DNA from: Halichondria panicea
Lineage: Eukaryota; Porifera; Demospongiae; Suberitida; Halichondriidae
Assembly: GCF_963675165.1 (NCBI RefSeq)
Contig: NC_087386.1
Location: 3,664,169-3,728,168 of the forward strand
DNA length: 64,000 bases
Direction: 5' to 3'
This document shows positions 35,034-46,003 of the stretch, piece by piece (the first letter of the stretch is position 1; each line of letters begins with the position of its first letter). The notes under the pieces were generated by a model. That model worked only from the letters and a program-made list of their open reading frames with translations. It ran no database searches and had not been told where the DNA came from. Position numbers and translations under genes: made by a program.

Positions 35034-35216
35034 CATAGATAGTAAAGGATCACATTAGACATGCTTAGGGCTCCAGCTTGAGATACTCTCATAATTATAC
35101 CTATACCATGTGGCTTCGATTTACACCGCAATGGAGGGCCTGTAATCGAGGCTACAATCCGTAAGTAGGATGTGACGTAATGCGTTTCCAATCTTTACTA
35201 TCTATGATTATAGCAA
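35034..35216. mobile_element. 183-bp CATAGATA-family MITE
   Basis: Starts catagatagtaaagg and ends ctttactatctatg. Perfect 7-bp target duplication attatag at 35027-35033 and 35217-35223. Non-coding. Confidence 0.92.
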
Positions 35217-35223
35217 CTTTATT

Positions 35224-36058
35224 GAAAAAATGCTCAAAAAACTATGATTTGTATGCTTTTTGTATGCTTATTGTACAAAATATAATTATGATAGCAGCCC
35301 TAAATATCCCTATTGCACTGTAGTAACCATGAAAGTGATTATTGGAGACAGCGTTCTTTGGTTTAAAGTTAATGTACACAACAAGGCAGTAACCATGGCA
35401 ACATCGTTATCATCCTGATCCATTTTACATATCTAATATGAATCCCGAATAAAAAGGTACACAATAAAACAATTACACAATTACACAATGACAATGGCCT
35501 GAGCAGCTAGCTAGCTAGCAGCGCCAGGGTCAATAGGGTCACGTTTAATGAAGACATTCTTGTTCTGGGTTCTTGACCTTAGCTGCATATAGCAGCTTCT
35601 GTTTTTTATTTGCTTGCTTGGAAAGCTTACTATACCTAGATCTATCCAGTGCAGCAAACCAGTAATCAAAATTTATACCGTATAGGTGGTTTTGAAGAAT
35701 GTAATAAAAGGTCAAAGGTTGCAATTAAATCCTGGATCTCCTCCAAGCTGATTCCTCTGGGGCGCGAGGCGCGATAGCTCAACCGATTTCTGGTGTATAA
35801 ACTCAGGGGCGCGAGGGTAAACTATGTAAAACATAGGGCCACGTGGTGTTTTAATTAGTGACCTTTTGACACTGGCATTCCTCCTCCTCTGACTCTCTGA
35901 CTTACTGAATATCTTTATGATTGTGATATATTAATCGATGAAATTTAGTAGGAATGTAGTTTTGTACAAAATGTACACGCTTAAAATGTTTGGAGGTCAT
36001 GTGATCTTCAGCGATGGCGTTACAGTGTGATTAAGAAGATAAAAAAGGAGGATTAGAA
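35224..36058. other. no gene; one interspersed repeat
   Basis: 35789-35889 is the inverted partner of 14141-14240. The rest is non-coding, with tandem ttacacaatt and agctagct runs near 35470-35520. Confidence 0.5.
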
Positions 36059-36298
36059 ACAAGTGTAGCCACACCCCCAAATTTTTTTATAAAGTACAAC
36101 TCAGTTTTACTATTTTTGTGGTGCCCAGATATGATGCGTATCATTTACAGGTGCACAGAAATAAGGAGAACTGTCGCATTTTCTATTTAATGCCCTCTAA
36201 TTAAATATGCGTATTTCAATTTTCCGCTTCACTGAAAATGATGTCCATCATATCGAGTTGCACTTCATAAAAAAAGTTGGGGGTGTGGCTGCACTTGT
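36059..36298. mobile_element. 240-bp MITE, 32-bp inverted ends
   Basis: 36059-36090 (acaagtgtagccacaccccc...) and 36267-36298 are inverted copies with two mismatches. No target duplication recognised. Confidence 0.85.
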
Positions 36299-36464
36299 AT
36301 GTATATTCCGGTATTCCGGAAATTGTAAAGTTGTATATTTCACTGTAGCTCCACCCCTGAAAGTCACACGACTTTAAAAACACATTCAACATGTTCCTTC
36401 ATTATAAGACTACATTATTGCAAAGTTTCATCTATGGGGTGCCGTTTGTGTCAAAATGCTAATT

Positions 36465-36726
36465 TTATCTACTTATGCAGAAGTACACTGACTTATGCAG
36501 AAGTACACCGACTTATACACAAGTGCACCGACTTATACACAAGTGCACCGACTTATGCACAAGTGCACTGACTTATACACAAGTACACTGACTTATACAC
36601 AAGTGCACCGACTTATACACAAGTGCACTGACTTATACATATAACCTGAAGTACTTTCACTTATGCACAAGTATGCTGACTTATACATAACTATGCTGAC
36701 TTATACATAAGTATGCTGACTTATAC
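36465..36726 (+). repeat. 20-bp minisatellite, left array (first half)
   Basis: About a dozen units of acttatacacaagtgcaccg with variants. Cut at 36726 by a CATAGATA element and continuing at 37556. Confidence 0.95.
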
Positions 36727-37555
36727 CATAGATACACAAAAGAAAGGGATAGGCAACACCCAGCACTTCCGTTGGATGAGGCGAGTTGCTAAAAAGGGGT
36801 GTGTGCACTCAAAATGTCAGTAAAGATATTAATAGTTTGTAGTATTATAGCAAACTGTGCTCTTGAGGAGACACCAGATACACTTAGACATAGGCTATTA
36901 ATCTTTTAGAGCTACTATATGCAAAGTGATGAGAAAGTGAGGGGTTTCAGTACACTCTACAAACCATAACAGGTCTGTTCCCAAGTCCTTCAAATGCCAT
37001 CTCTTCGATCACACAATGCAGATAAAGGCAGATAAAGATACTTGTGTTCCACTTTCTAATACCTAAACTGTGTCTTAGAGCACTTCAAACTAGATTACCA
37101 TGTACAGTATGAGCAGGAGAGGTACGCAAACTTTCTGGACTTCGGACAAACGTTTCATTGTGCTGCTACTACTTCACTGCATTGAGAGCTGGAAAATATT
37201 TCCATGCAGTTATAAACACACTTTAATTCTGTGAAACGTACATGTTATAAAATTATTTCATATTGGAGATATAGGTACATAAACTGACAAATCGGTGTTT
37301 TTTCACACAAATCAAGCTGAATAAAAGAAAGCTCGGCACTAACATAGCAACTGTAGCTATCAGTAGTGCTGGGTGTATGTGTGCATGATGCCTGATTGCT
37401 TTGAATTTCTCTTTTAGGCCCAATAAGCAGATATAGGGATCATTGTGTACTTTCTTGAGCGCAACTCGCCTCCAACCAGAGGGTGTGACGTCACACACTG
37501 CATTTACCTAGCATCACGTGGGGCGTTGCCTATCCCTTTCTTTCGTGTATCTATG
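36727..37555. mobile_element. 829-bp CATAGATA-family element inside minisatellite
   Basis: Starts catagatacacaaaagaaag and ends ctttctttcgtgtatctatg. Perfect 7-bp duplication cttatac at 36720-36726 and 37556-37562. No convincing gene; the minus frame at 37253-37498 with one hydrophobic stretch is doubtful. Confidence 0.92.
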
Positions 37556-37735
37556 CTTATACACAAGTGCACCGACTTATACACAAGTACACTGACTTAT
37601 ACACAAGTGCACCGACTTATACACAAGTGCACCGACTTATACACAAGTGCACTGACTTATACACAAGTGCACTGACTTATACACAAGTGCACTGACGACT
37701 TATACACAAGTGCACTGACTTATACACAAGCATCA
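37556..37735 (+). repeat. 20-bp minisatellite, left array (second half)
   Basis: About nine further units of the 20-bp repeat, in phase with the first half once the inserted element and one 7-bp duplication are removed. Confidence 0.95.
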
Positions 37736-37827
37736 TTATTAGTTGTAGATTTTTTAAAGCATGTGATCCTCATGCATGTCCTTAATTGCACTGATGAGCT
37801 AATCACTGAGTAGAACATAAGAACAGG

Positions 37828-39636
37828 ATGGCTAGTGGAGAGGATACAGACCAGCAGAGGTGAGTTGTATGTATATAGATATGATGGTTAATTAAAGGTA
37901 AAGGTACTGTAATTATGTTGAAGACCTGGCGTCGCATTCATGACATCATTACAATGATATTACTGCAGTGCTTTCACTTTCTAGATAACAATTTACATGA
38001 GCCCACTACCTGCGCTCTTAGGCTCGCATCAATAATAGTTTACTTGCTCTATGACCGCTTAACATATTAATTATATTTTCAAATGGCTAGGCCTAAAGTT
38101 GTGGAAGCTTTCGCTACTTTTAGATATAAGAAAATTGCCTAAGCTGCAGGGTGTCGCATATTTGGAGGGTCGCCTTAATTAATAGGGGTCCTTACCTATA
38201 GCAGAGTCTACATTAGAGGGTCGCATCTGTAACTCAACCGGCCTAGTCTACTTCAGGCTGCATAAAAACTTATGTGGGTCCGGGTCCGGGAGGGGTATAT
38301 TGCCCCCGCCAGAGGTTCATCTCAGAGATGTCATTATCTCAGAGATGTCATTATAATAACAATTTAGTGAAAATTTGCGTTGTAAAATGTAAATGCATAT
38401 TAGTCTGAAAACCAGGGAGCACCTATATATTAGGTAGGGAACCTTGTACATGATACCGACGTTTAATCATTGTATTTATACCTCAGTGTTGGCAGGCCAA
38501 AGATTGAACTCGACATCGAAGAAATACTATCTCTAAGAAACCCCAGTATAGTTGGACCAAAATCAGCGATTTGGTTGGAGTAGCCCGATCTACATTGTAT
38601 CGACGACTTGATGAAGCTGGAATTTCAACTGATGATTACACACATATAACAGATTGTGAATTGGACGCAAGTGTTAAAGATATTAAGAAAAGTTTCCCTG
38701 GAGATGGAGAGGTAATGCTATCAAGCCATTTACTGCGTGTGGGAATCAAAGTACCACGTCAAAAGCTACGTGATTGCATTCACTGAGTGGACCACGAAAA
38801 CACTGTGGCACGTAGATCACTCACAGTTAAACGCAGGGTATACTCTGTGGACCAACCAAACTCCTTGAGACATCTTGACAGTCACCATAAACTAATCAAG
38901 TGGCGGTTTATTACCCATGCCTGTATTGATGGGTATTCTCGAACTATCACAAACATCACATGTGCCAATAACAACAAATCTGAAACTGTCCTTCAGCAAT
39001 TCTTGATTGGTGTAAATGAATTTGGCCTACCACTGCATATTCGAAGTGACCATGGTGGGGAGAACATCAAGGTATGGGAATATATGTTGACAAGTTACAA
39101 ACGACGAAAGCAGGGGGAGCTCCACACACAACGAAAGAATTGAAAGATTATGGAGGGACGTTCATCGCGGCGTAACAAGCAATTTTGCAGACGTATTTAG
39201 GAACCTTGAAAGCGAGAAGCATTTGGATCCCTTGAACGAAGTGGACATGTTCTGTCTGCACTTCGTTTACATGCCTAGAATCTGCAAGGCACTGAATGAA
39301 TTTCAGCTATGTTGGAATAATCACAAATTGTCCACTGAAGGCCACAAAACACCTCTTCAGTTGTTTTACGAGGGAGTAAGGTACATGAGCCAAGCAAGTG
39401 CAGATTCTGGATCTATGGATGCTAACAGCAATTCGAGTACTACAATGCCACAGTTAGTCAGCAATGAAGACATACAAGTTCCTTTGAACTCCTACACACC
39501 CTGTTCAATTGTTTTGACACAAATACAGGGAATCAATCCTATGGGCGATTCAAGTGATTTTGGCAAAGATATATACAAATCTGTAGTTAGGACAATTGGA
39601 ACTCATCTCCAACAAGGTTGCACAATTTGTGAATAA
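37828..39636 (+). pseudogene. DDE/rve-type integrase of the minisatellite-ended transposon
   Basis: Exon 1 (37828-37859, MASGEDTDQQ) and an intron to about 38486 are followed by VGRPKIELDIEEILSL, an HTH-like stretch (SDLVGVARSTLYRRLDEAG) and an integrase core. The core has HLDSHHKLIKWRFITHACID (first Asp), LPLHIRSDHGGEN (second Asp) and, in another frame, STHNERIERLWRDVH (Glu), then WNNHKLSTEGHKTPLQLFYE. Lesions: a one-base slip near 38540, a TGA at about 38784 where a related protein would have Arg (consistent with CGA to TGA), a Trp to Arg change before HLD, and a frame change near 39110. An exact 17-bp duplication (38319) lies in the intron. This core is shared by multicopy metazoan 'integrase core' proteins, as I recall. 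Confidence 0.75.
38319..38352. repeat. exact 17-bp tandem duplication
   Basis: Identical copies 38319-38335 and 38336-38352, in the integrase intron. Confidence 0.95.
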
Positions 39637-39719
39637 TTTTGTGTGGTAGTTTAATGACGTCATTTAACACATTTGTATCTCAATTGCATGCACACAAAAC
39701 TAATGGTAATCAAGTTATA

Positions 39720-42700
39720 TGTTCTGAAAGCCACTAGAGTTTAACATACACATTTCCATCTTCTTACAAAAATCTTCTGGAGCCATAACTGCCCAGGATC
39801 TCGATACTATTAGACAACAGGTACAAGTGCGAGCAACTGGTAGCTGATCAATTGAGGTGAAATCAATAGTAATCCTGTAGCCGGAATCTTCTGGGATCCA
39901 GTGATGAACTGTAGAACTTCAGACAAAGAAATGTTGGACTCTGTGTGGGCAAAATAATAAAGAATGTGAAATGCATAATTACTTGAGGCACGTGGGCGGC
40001 CACGGGTATAGTTAGTCGGTTGGTTGGTTTGTTTGTAATGTGAGTCTGCTTTAATGTGAGTCTGCTTACCTGTCTGTCATAGCACTGCATGGATAGCCTT
40101 CACACAATAATTTATTAGTTTTAATAGTGGAAGTTAGCTTTGTTGTCTTTGTTGTCGTAAGAAGCTTGAACTTGCAGGTTGGCAGCTTTAGTTAGCTAAC
40201 TACATGCGGCCTTTATTCGAGGTAGACTACGTATTTACAGCTGAAGTGAAACAAACCTAAAATGCATGTCCTAGGTCATGTCAACAGCCGAGCTCTAGTT
40301 ATACAAGTGTATACATACAGTCAACTGACCTTCAATTCCACAAGACGTGATAAATTCAGTCCAGAAAAGAATGATGTCTTCCTCTTTCCTTCTGTCATTG
40401 CTGCCACTAGCGGAATACTTAATGACCACGTCATCAATTAGGTCTGTTTCAGTCGGGTTGAATGCATCTGATGTAACCAGAATACTATGAACTTTCTCAG
40501 CATAACAGGTAGTGACCAATTCCATCTGAAGTGTGTCATTAAAAACCAACTCTCAGCTGCTCAAGAGCAGCATGGGGATGAAAGAAGATATAGTAAAGCC
40601 AGACAGATCGGATTAGGTCATCACGGTCTTTCATAGTATGCGAATCGGCAGGTTTAGAATATCCACAATCATAGATAAATTGGTAATCTGGACGAGAAAG
40701 CAATACCTTCAGATCCTCATTCGTTGCTGCTTCCTGAACCTATTATAAGAGTAGACAATTAATGCAATAATTCACTATACCTACAGTAATTTTTTGTGGC
40801 CACCCCGTGCATGATCTATATAGTAAGTTGTTAACTTGCTTGGGAGAGGGGGAGGGGGGAGGGTTGAGTATTTTAGTTTGATGTTATACACTGAACTACT
40901 ATACATAGTATACACAATACCCGAAAAAGTTGTATCACACTCCATAACTAACCTTAAACAGCAATTGTTGAACATCATGATCAGGGATGTCATTGATTGC
41001 AGCAGGCACACGCACACTTCCGTGTACCAAGAAATCGGCAATTGCAACACAGAAGCATGAAGGTGATAGGCCACCTTGAATGATACATACGGACAGCATT
41101 TTTCCAACACAGTAATAATGATTTTTTGAGAGAGCTTGAATATTGTGGAGTACAACAACATTGGATGGCCACCCCGAAAAAAGACCGGACTCCAAAAAAA
41201 TATCTTTCATCAGCAAAGAGAAAAATTCTCGTCGAGGGCCACCATCATCAACTGTAGCAACTTCTCCAATAAACTTGACCTTTAAAAGTTTTCCAACATT
41301 GAACGAGGGTTTTGAGAAGGCACGCAACGTATAACTAAATACATGACGTCTACGAATGTTTATCCGCTGAAAATCTTCTTCATCTTCCGCCACAATTACT
41401 TTACGTTGATGTTGTATTAAAATATGCTTTATTTCGACATAGTCAGAAATTCTGAAAGAATAATGATGAAATGACTCATAACAAATGATCTTGACGACAT
41501 GCTTACTTTCTGTTGATGTTACTAGGCACAGATTTGGGGTAGTAGCATGTAATCCATATCGCTATCAGAGTCAGCAACATGCTCATTTCCATCTCCAGTT
41601 AGGTCGATAATGTCGAGATAATTCCTAAATGAACACACATTCAACGATAAAGTTGTAATTAATTTTATGCATTACCTGTAACTACACTCCCCAGAAGATT
41701 TCCGCTCACACTGACTGTCAATATGTGTAGATCCTGTATGAGAAGCTGTCATGCAAGCCTAGTAATTACAAGCGGACGTGATCCATGTACTCACGTTTAG
41801 GTAAGGGTTTAGAAGGTACCCCTTCATTGTCATTTGTTTTGAACATTTTTTGCTTTTTTTCTCTACTGCAAGAAATTACATTACATCAAAACAATATTAG
41901 CTATGCATGTACACTCTATCGTCCATGTCGGTATCCTACAACATAGTCAATAAAATTATGGCGAGTGTTATATTTGGCATTTGTGTGGCTACCTGTTAAA
42001 TTTCACCAAATCAAACGCTCACTGCAATTATAGTATCATACAGTATCATACAAACAAATACTCACATCACATGAGGCATCAACATCAGGGAGATCGAAGT
42101 CAGGGAGATCTAAGTCATCAATCTAAGTCATCAATTGCCAGGAACCCTTGGCATTCGATAACTTGGCCACTTGCTGAGGCGTCCATTCATAAGAGGTTGA
42201 CAACACAGGAACCGTAAGGGATCTATTGCCTCCTCCAGTTGGTTGCAGGTAAATAAATTTCATTGGTTCTTTGAACACGGATCGAACCTCTTTTTGTACA
42301 TCTTCCACAGTCATTTCTGAAGTGATATGCACTTTTCCAATTAATCCCCCTGCTCCGGGCTCAGCACGATATCGATTACGAGGGTACGGGATAACATTCA
42401 GTATTTCACCACCTTTAGTTTGTTTGGGCAAGCACACAATATCACGATCCCAGGAGCTCACAGCCTTAGCCTTCTTAGCCTTCTTTCCTTTTGCTCCAAT
42501 GGTACCTTTTCTCTTCAAATATGAAGGTAATAAGTGCTTCGCATTTCTGTCAAGAAAAAATAATTTAATTAATGCACATCTTCACTTACAATTACGGTAA
42601 ATAGACTACATGGGTTAAACACTTAACAAGTAACATTTTGTGCCAAAGTATTAGTCACACTTACACAGAAGTAGCAGGAGAAGTATTAACAATTACATGC

Positions 42701-42828
42701 GGACCACCAATTGTCTGCCTTGACTCTGCAGAAGCTCTGTTAGGAGTTGTAGCAGCTTGAATTGCATTAGTAAACAGGCTTAAAGCGTTTGACAATACTT
42801 GCACATTAACCGCTGAAGATTCTGCCAT
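39720..42828 (-). pseudogene. HECT-type E3 ubiquitin ligase (G2E3-like) of the transposon
   Basis: Minus strand: exon 1 42828-42665 (MAESSAVNVQVLSNALSLF); exon 2 42546-about 42100 with WDRDIVCLPKQTKGG and FIYLQPTGGGNRSL, an N-terminal region seen in G2E3-like proteins; an acidic exon near 41610-41540; a HECT N-lobe at 41460-40958 (INIRRRHVFSYTLRAF, FIGEVATVDDGGPRREFFSL, SVCIIQGGLSPSCF); 40780-40295 (VLLSRPDYQFIYDCGYSKP, SNDRRKEEDIILFWTEF); and a C-lobe near 39930-39790 (NISLSEVLQFITGSQKIP, VARTCTCCLIV, where the catalytic Cys would be). A surplus T in a run at 40545-40550 breaks the frame before NDTLQMELV. HECT enzymes pass ubiquitin from E2 to substrate through a thioester. Convergent with the integrase, so probably transposon-borne. 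Confidence 0.75.
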
Positions 42829-43264
42829 GATGTCTCTAGTCGATCGAGTCTAGTCTACCGTACTTAAAGCGACCCTCCAAATATGCGACACCCTCGATCT
42901 TTTCCAATTTTCTGACCTCTAAAAATAGCGACTGCAGCATTCACAATTATTTTTTTATGTCGCGTCCTAAATAGAGGTCAAACCGCAGCCTCGATTCCAG
43001 GCCGCAAGAAACAATCGCAAGAAACAATGTAATTTAAGCGGCCTATAATCGAGGACAGTAGAATAACCTCCAATTAGATGCGACCCTCTAAATATGCGAC
43101 ACCAGGACTTCAACATAATTTTTCACCCTCCAAAAGAAACGACCTCTGGCTTCGTAATTATTTAAAAGTAAATCGAATAAGTACGGTAGTTATTCAGAGT
43201 CTAGCTAGCTAGAACAACCTTAACCATGTGCAAATTAAGGGGTTAAAGGTTAAAGGTTAAATAA

Positions 43265-43765
43265 TTCAGCATATACTTGTGCATAAGTCAGCATACTAAT
43301 AGGTATAAGTCAGTGTACTTGTGTATAAGTCAGTGTACTTGTGCATAAGTCAGTGTACTTGTGTATAAGTCAGTGTACTTGTGCATGTGTATAAGTCAGC
43401 ATACTTGTGCATAAGTCAGCATACTTGTGTATAAGTCAGCATACTTGTGCATAAGTCAGCATATATACTTGTGCATAAGTCAGCATACTTGTGCATAAGT
43501 TAGTACACTTGTGTATAAGTCAGCATACTTGTGTATAAGTCAGCATACTTGTGTATAAGTCAGCATACTTGTGCACAAGCACTTGTGTATAAGTCAGCAT
43601 ACTTGTGCATAAGTGAAAGTACTTGTATATACAAGTCAGTATAAGTCAGTGCATTTGTGTATAAGTCAGTGTACTTGTGTATAAGTCAGTGCACTTGTGC
43701 ATAAGTCGGTGCACTTGTGTATAAGTCGGTGCACTTGTGTATAAGTCAGTGTACTTCTGCATAAG
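43265..43765 (-). repeat. 20-bp minisatellite, right array (inverted)
   Basis: About 24 units of ataagtcagtgtacttgtgt with gaps, the reverse complement of the left array unit; flanked by gataaaattagcattttgac, the mirror of the left flank. Confidence 0.95.
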
Positions 43766-45487
43766 TGGATAAAATTAGCATTTTGACACAAACGGCACCC
43801 CATATTCATCAGTTCATATGTAACCATCCAAAAGATATAATCACATATACAAGAAATCCACCATTAATTAATTGAGCCATCCTTAACAACACTGAGGAGA
43901 GAGGAGGTTGGACACGCATCATCATGACGCCTTCAGTCATGTGATAATTATAAACCTTTATAGAATTCCTTTGAGGTCAAAGGTGAGAATGTAAAAGCTT
44001 ATCAGTGCAAGTAAGAGCTAGAGAACGCTAAAGAGAAATGGTGCTCTGACCTCCTCTGCTCATATAGGTCATAATCCTGTTAAACAAAAATTGAAAAAGT
44101 GTCAAAAAAATCTAAATACTAGTCTAGATCCATCTTGAAATCTTTTCAGCAGTATAGGGAGGCGGTGGGAATGCACTTCTGGCGACTTGCGGTGTCTCTG
44201 TACATGTACAGCCTACAAAACAGTGAAGCATCAAGGTGCCTAATTAGTCGGGCGCCGCCGACCTCCTTCCGGGCAAGGGGTTGGCTAAGTTCACCGTGTT
44301 TGATGCAGTTCCTGTTTGTCACTAGTTAGCCCCACCCCCTCCACATGGAGCTGGCGGGAAATGCTGTAAATTAAAACTACAGTATGGCCATGGATTGGAC
44401 AGAGGGATTACAGCAGAAGGGGAATTACTATGAGGGATGGGTTGAAGACATTGATGGCCTGCTATCCTCTCATGCAAAGGCCACGGTTACTTGCTATGGT
44501 ACACGTAGATCTTCAAACGCTTCTGGCAATGAAACAACAACTGATAAAGAAAATGTGAGCACTATACAGAAAATTAGAAAAGGGGGGTGAGGGAAGGAGA
44601 GAAAGTAATAGTATTATAAATCAGTTTGTGTTCACAATTTCAGATGACGGTCCCCAAAGTTAAACTCTTCTGGAGTCGTGGAGAGATGAAACGGGATAAC
44701 ACACCCTTCTACATTGCTGAAACTCAGCAGTTAGATTGTCAGTTCGGTCACCACTACTACAAAGAGAAAAAACACAAAAGTTCCCGAATATTAGTACAGG
44801 GTAGTAGGAAAATAGGTTGCCATGCACACATAACGATTAAGAAATGTATAGAATACCCTGAGTACAAAGTAGAGCCACAACATAAGCGTACGATTCGTGA
44901 TAAGAAAATGTCTGAGCTTAAGATAGCTCTGTCTGACGGAAACTGTGTAACAACACGTACCCTGTATTTTGTGTCACTACCAGCAGAAGAATGCCACACT
45001 CACTGGTCATCCTACAGGAGGCGGTACTGCTGGCTTATCTAAGAGAATAGATGAAAAGGTATCTGCAAAAATCACAGAATTAGTGGGTGAAGGAATTACA
45101 GACTTTTACGACACTACGTCATGAAAGATCTATGTAAAGAATGCCTCCCAGACCCCAATGACAGAGCGTACTTTCCTATCGCCAATGACCTAAAGAATCA
45201 CATTTATAATTATGGCTAAAAGAGCCCTTCAGCTTTCATGCCTCGACCAAGATGATGTACGTCAAAAGATTGAGCAATGGAAAGTCACGGATCCCGAAAG
45301 CACTCACTTTTTTCGTCTATATCATGTCAAGGATGGTGAGGAAGACAGTGATTCATGTTCACCACCATCTACAGAGGAAGTGAGGGAAGGTTACTTCAAT
45401 GGCAATGACAGTGGAGATAAGAATAAAACGATAACCGATACAGGTCAATACGAACAAAACCTACTTTGGATACATCAGAGTAAATGG

Positions 45488-46003
45488 TAGCCTCGATTCC
45501 AACCCGAGTTGTTTCTAGCTAGGCCGACAACTAGGCCTGGTGTTGATTGTATCTGGGCGTGTATCTGGGCGTGGTTAGGAACCAAAAAACAAGAAGCAGA
45601 GAGATTTGCAAGAACAACACACCTATCTACATGGGCCGGCAGTGTTGGTCCTACCTACTAGTTTGTAGTCCATCACAAAGGGCAGTGAGTGAAAGCAAGA
45701 GACTTGCCATACCATGTTGAAAACCATGGCAAAGACGTTTCTTCCTTCTGACAAGAGCTGGGCCTGTTCTGCAATGAGAGTAGCTAGCTAGCTAGATAAT
45801 CTATGGCTAGATTTCAGTTACTTCAGAGCATACACGGAGCTAAATTACGGTATTAAACTTATACGGTGAAATATGACAGGAAACAAAGTGTGAAGAATCT
45901 CTGCTTTGGTTTCCGGTTCCTGCCACGCCCAGATACAATCAATACCAGGCCGTATTTTTCAACTTCGTTCTATTAAAAAAAAATCGGCCTGGGACCGAGG
46001 CTA
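45488..46003. mobile_element. 516-bp TAGCCTCG-family MITE in MULE transposase
   Basis: Starts tagcctcgattcc, ends gggaccgaggcta. Perfect 9-bp duplication agtaaatgg at 45479-45487 and 46004-46012. Leaving out the element and one copy of the duplication makes the transposase frame continuous (…HQSKW into QQQLLGRYGN). Non-coding. Confidence 0.95.

Larger units (their letters stand above)
36437..43802. mobile_element. integrase + HECT E3 ligase DNA transposon with minisatellite inverted ends
   Basis: The left end ggggtgccgtttgtgtcaaa followed by 20-bp repeats is mirrored at 43.25-43.8 kb, which ends tttgacacaaacggcacccc. Internal sequence is also inverted (gggtgtcgcatatttggagg at about 38153 versus 42873-42893 and a variant near 43081). 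Inside are an integrase gene (+) and a HECT-domain gene (-), convergent. No certain target duplication was seen, so the outer borders are provisional. Resembles the IS3EU-type transposons of Repbase by its integrase; this is an inference. Confidence 0.7.

Noticed and set aside
37253-37498. 81-codon frame with a possible membrane segment
   Set aside because: Lies inside a non-autonomous CATAGATA element; composition not convincing.
36465-37735. CRISPR-like regularly spaced repeats
   Set aside because: Units are contiguous 20-bp copies without unique spacers; eukaryotic minisatellite.
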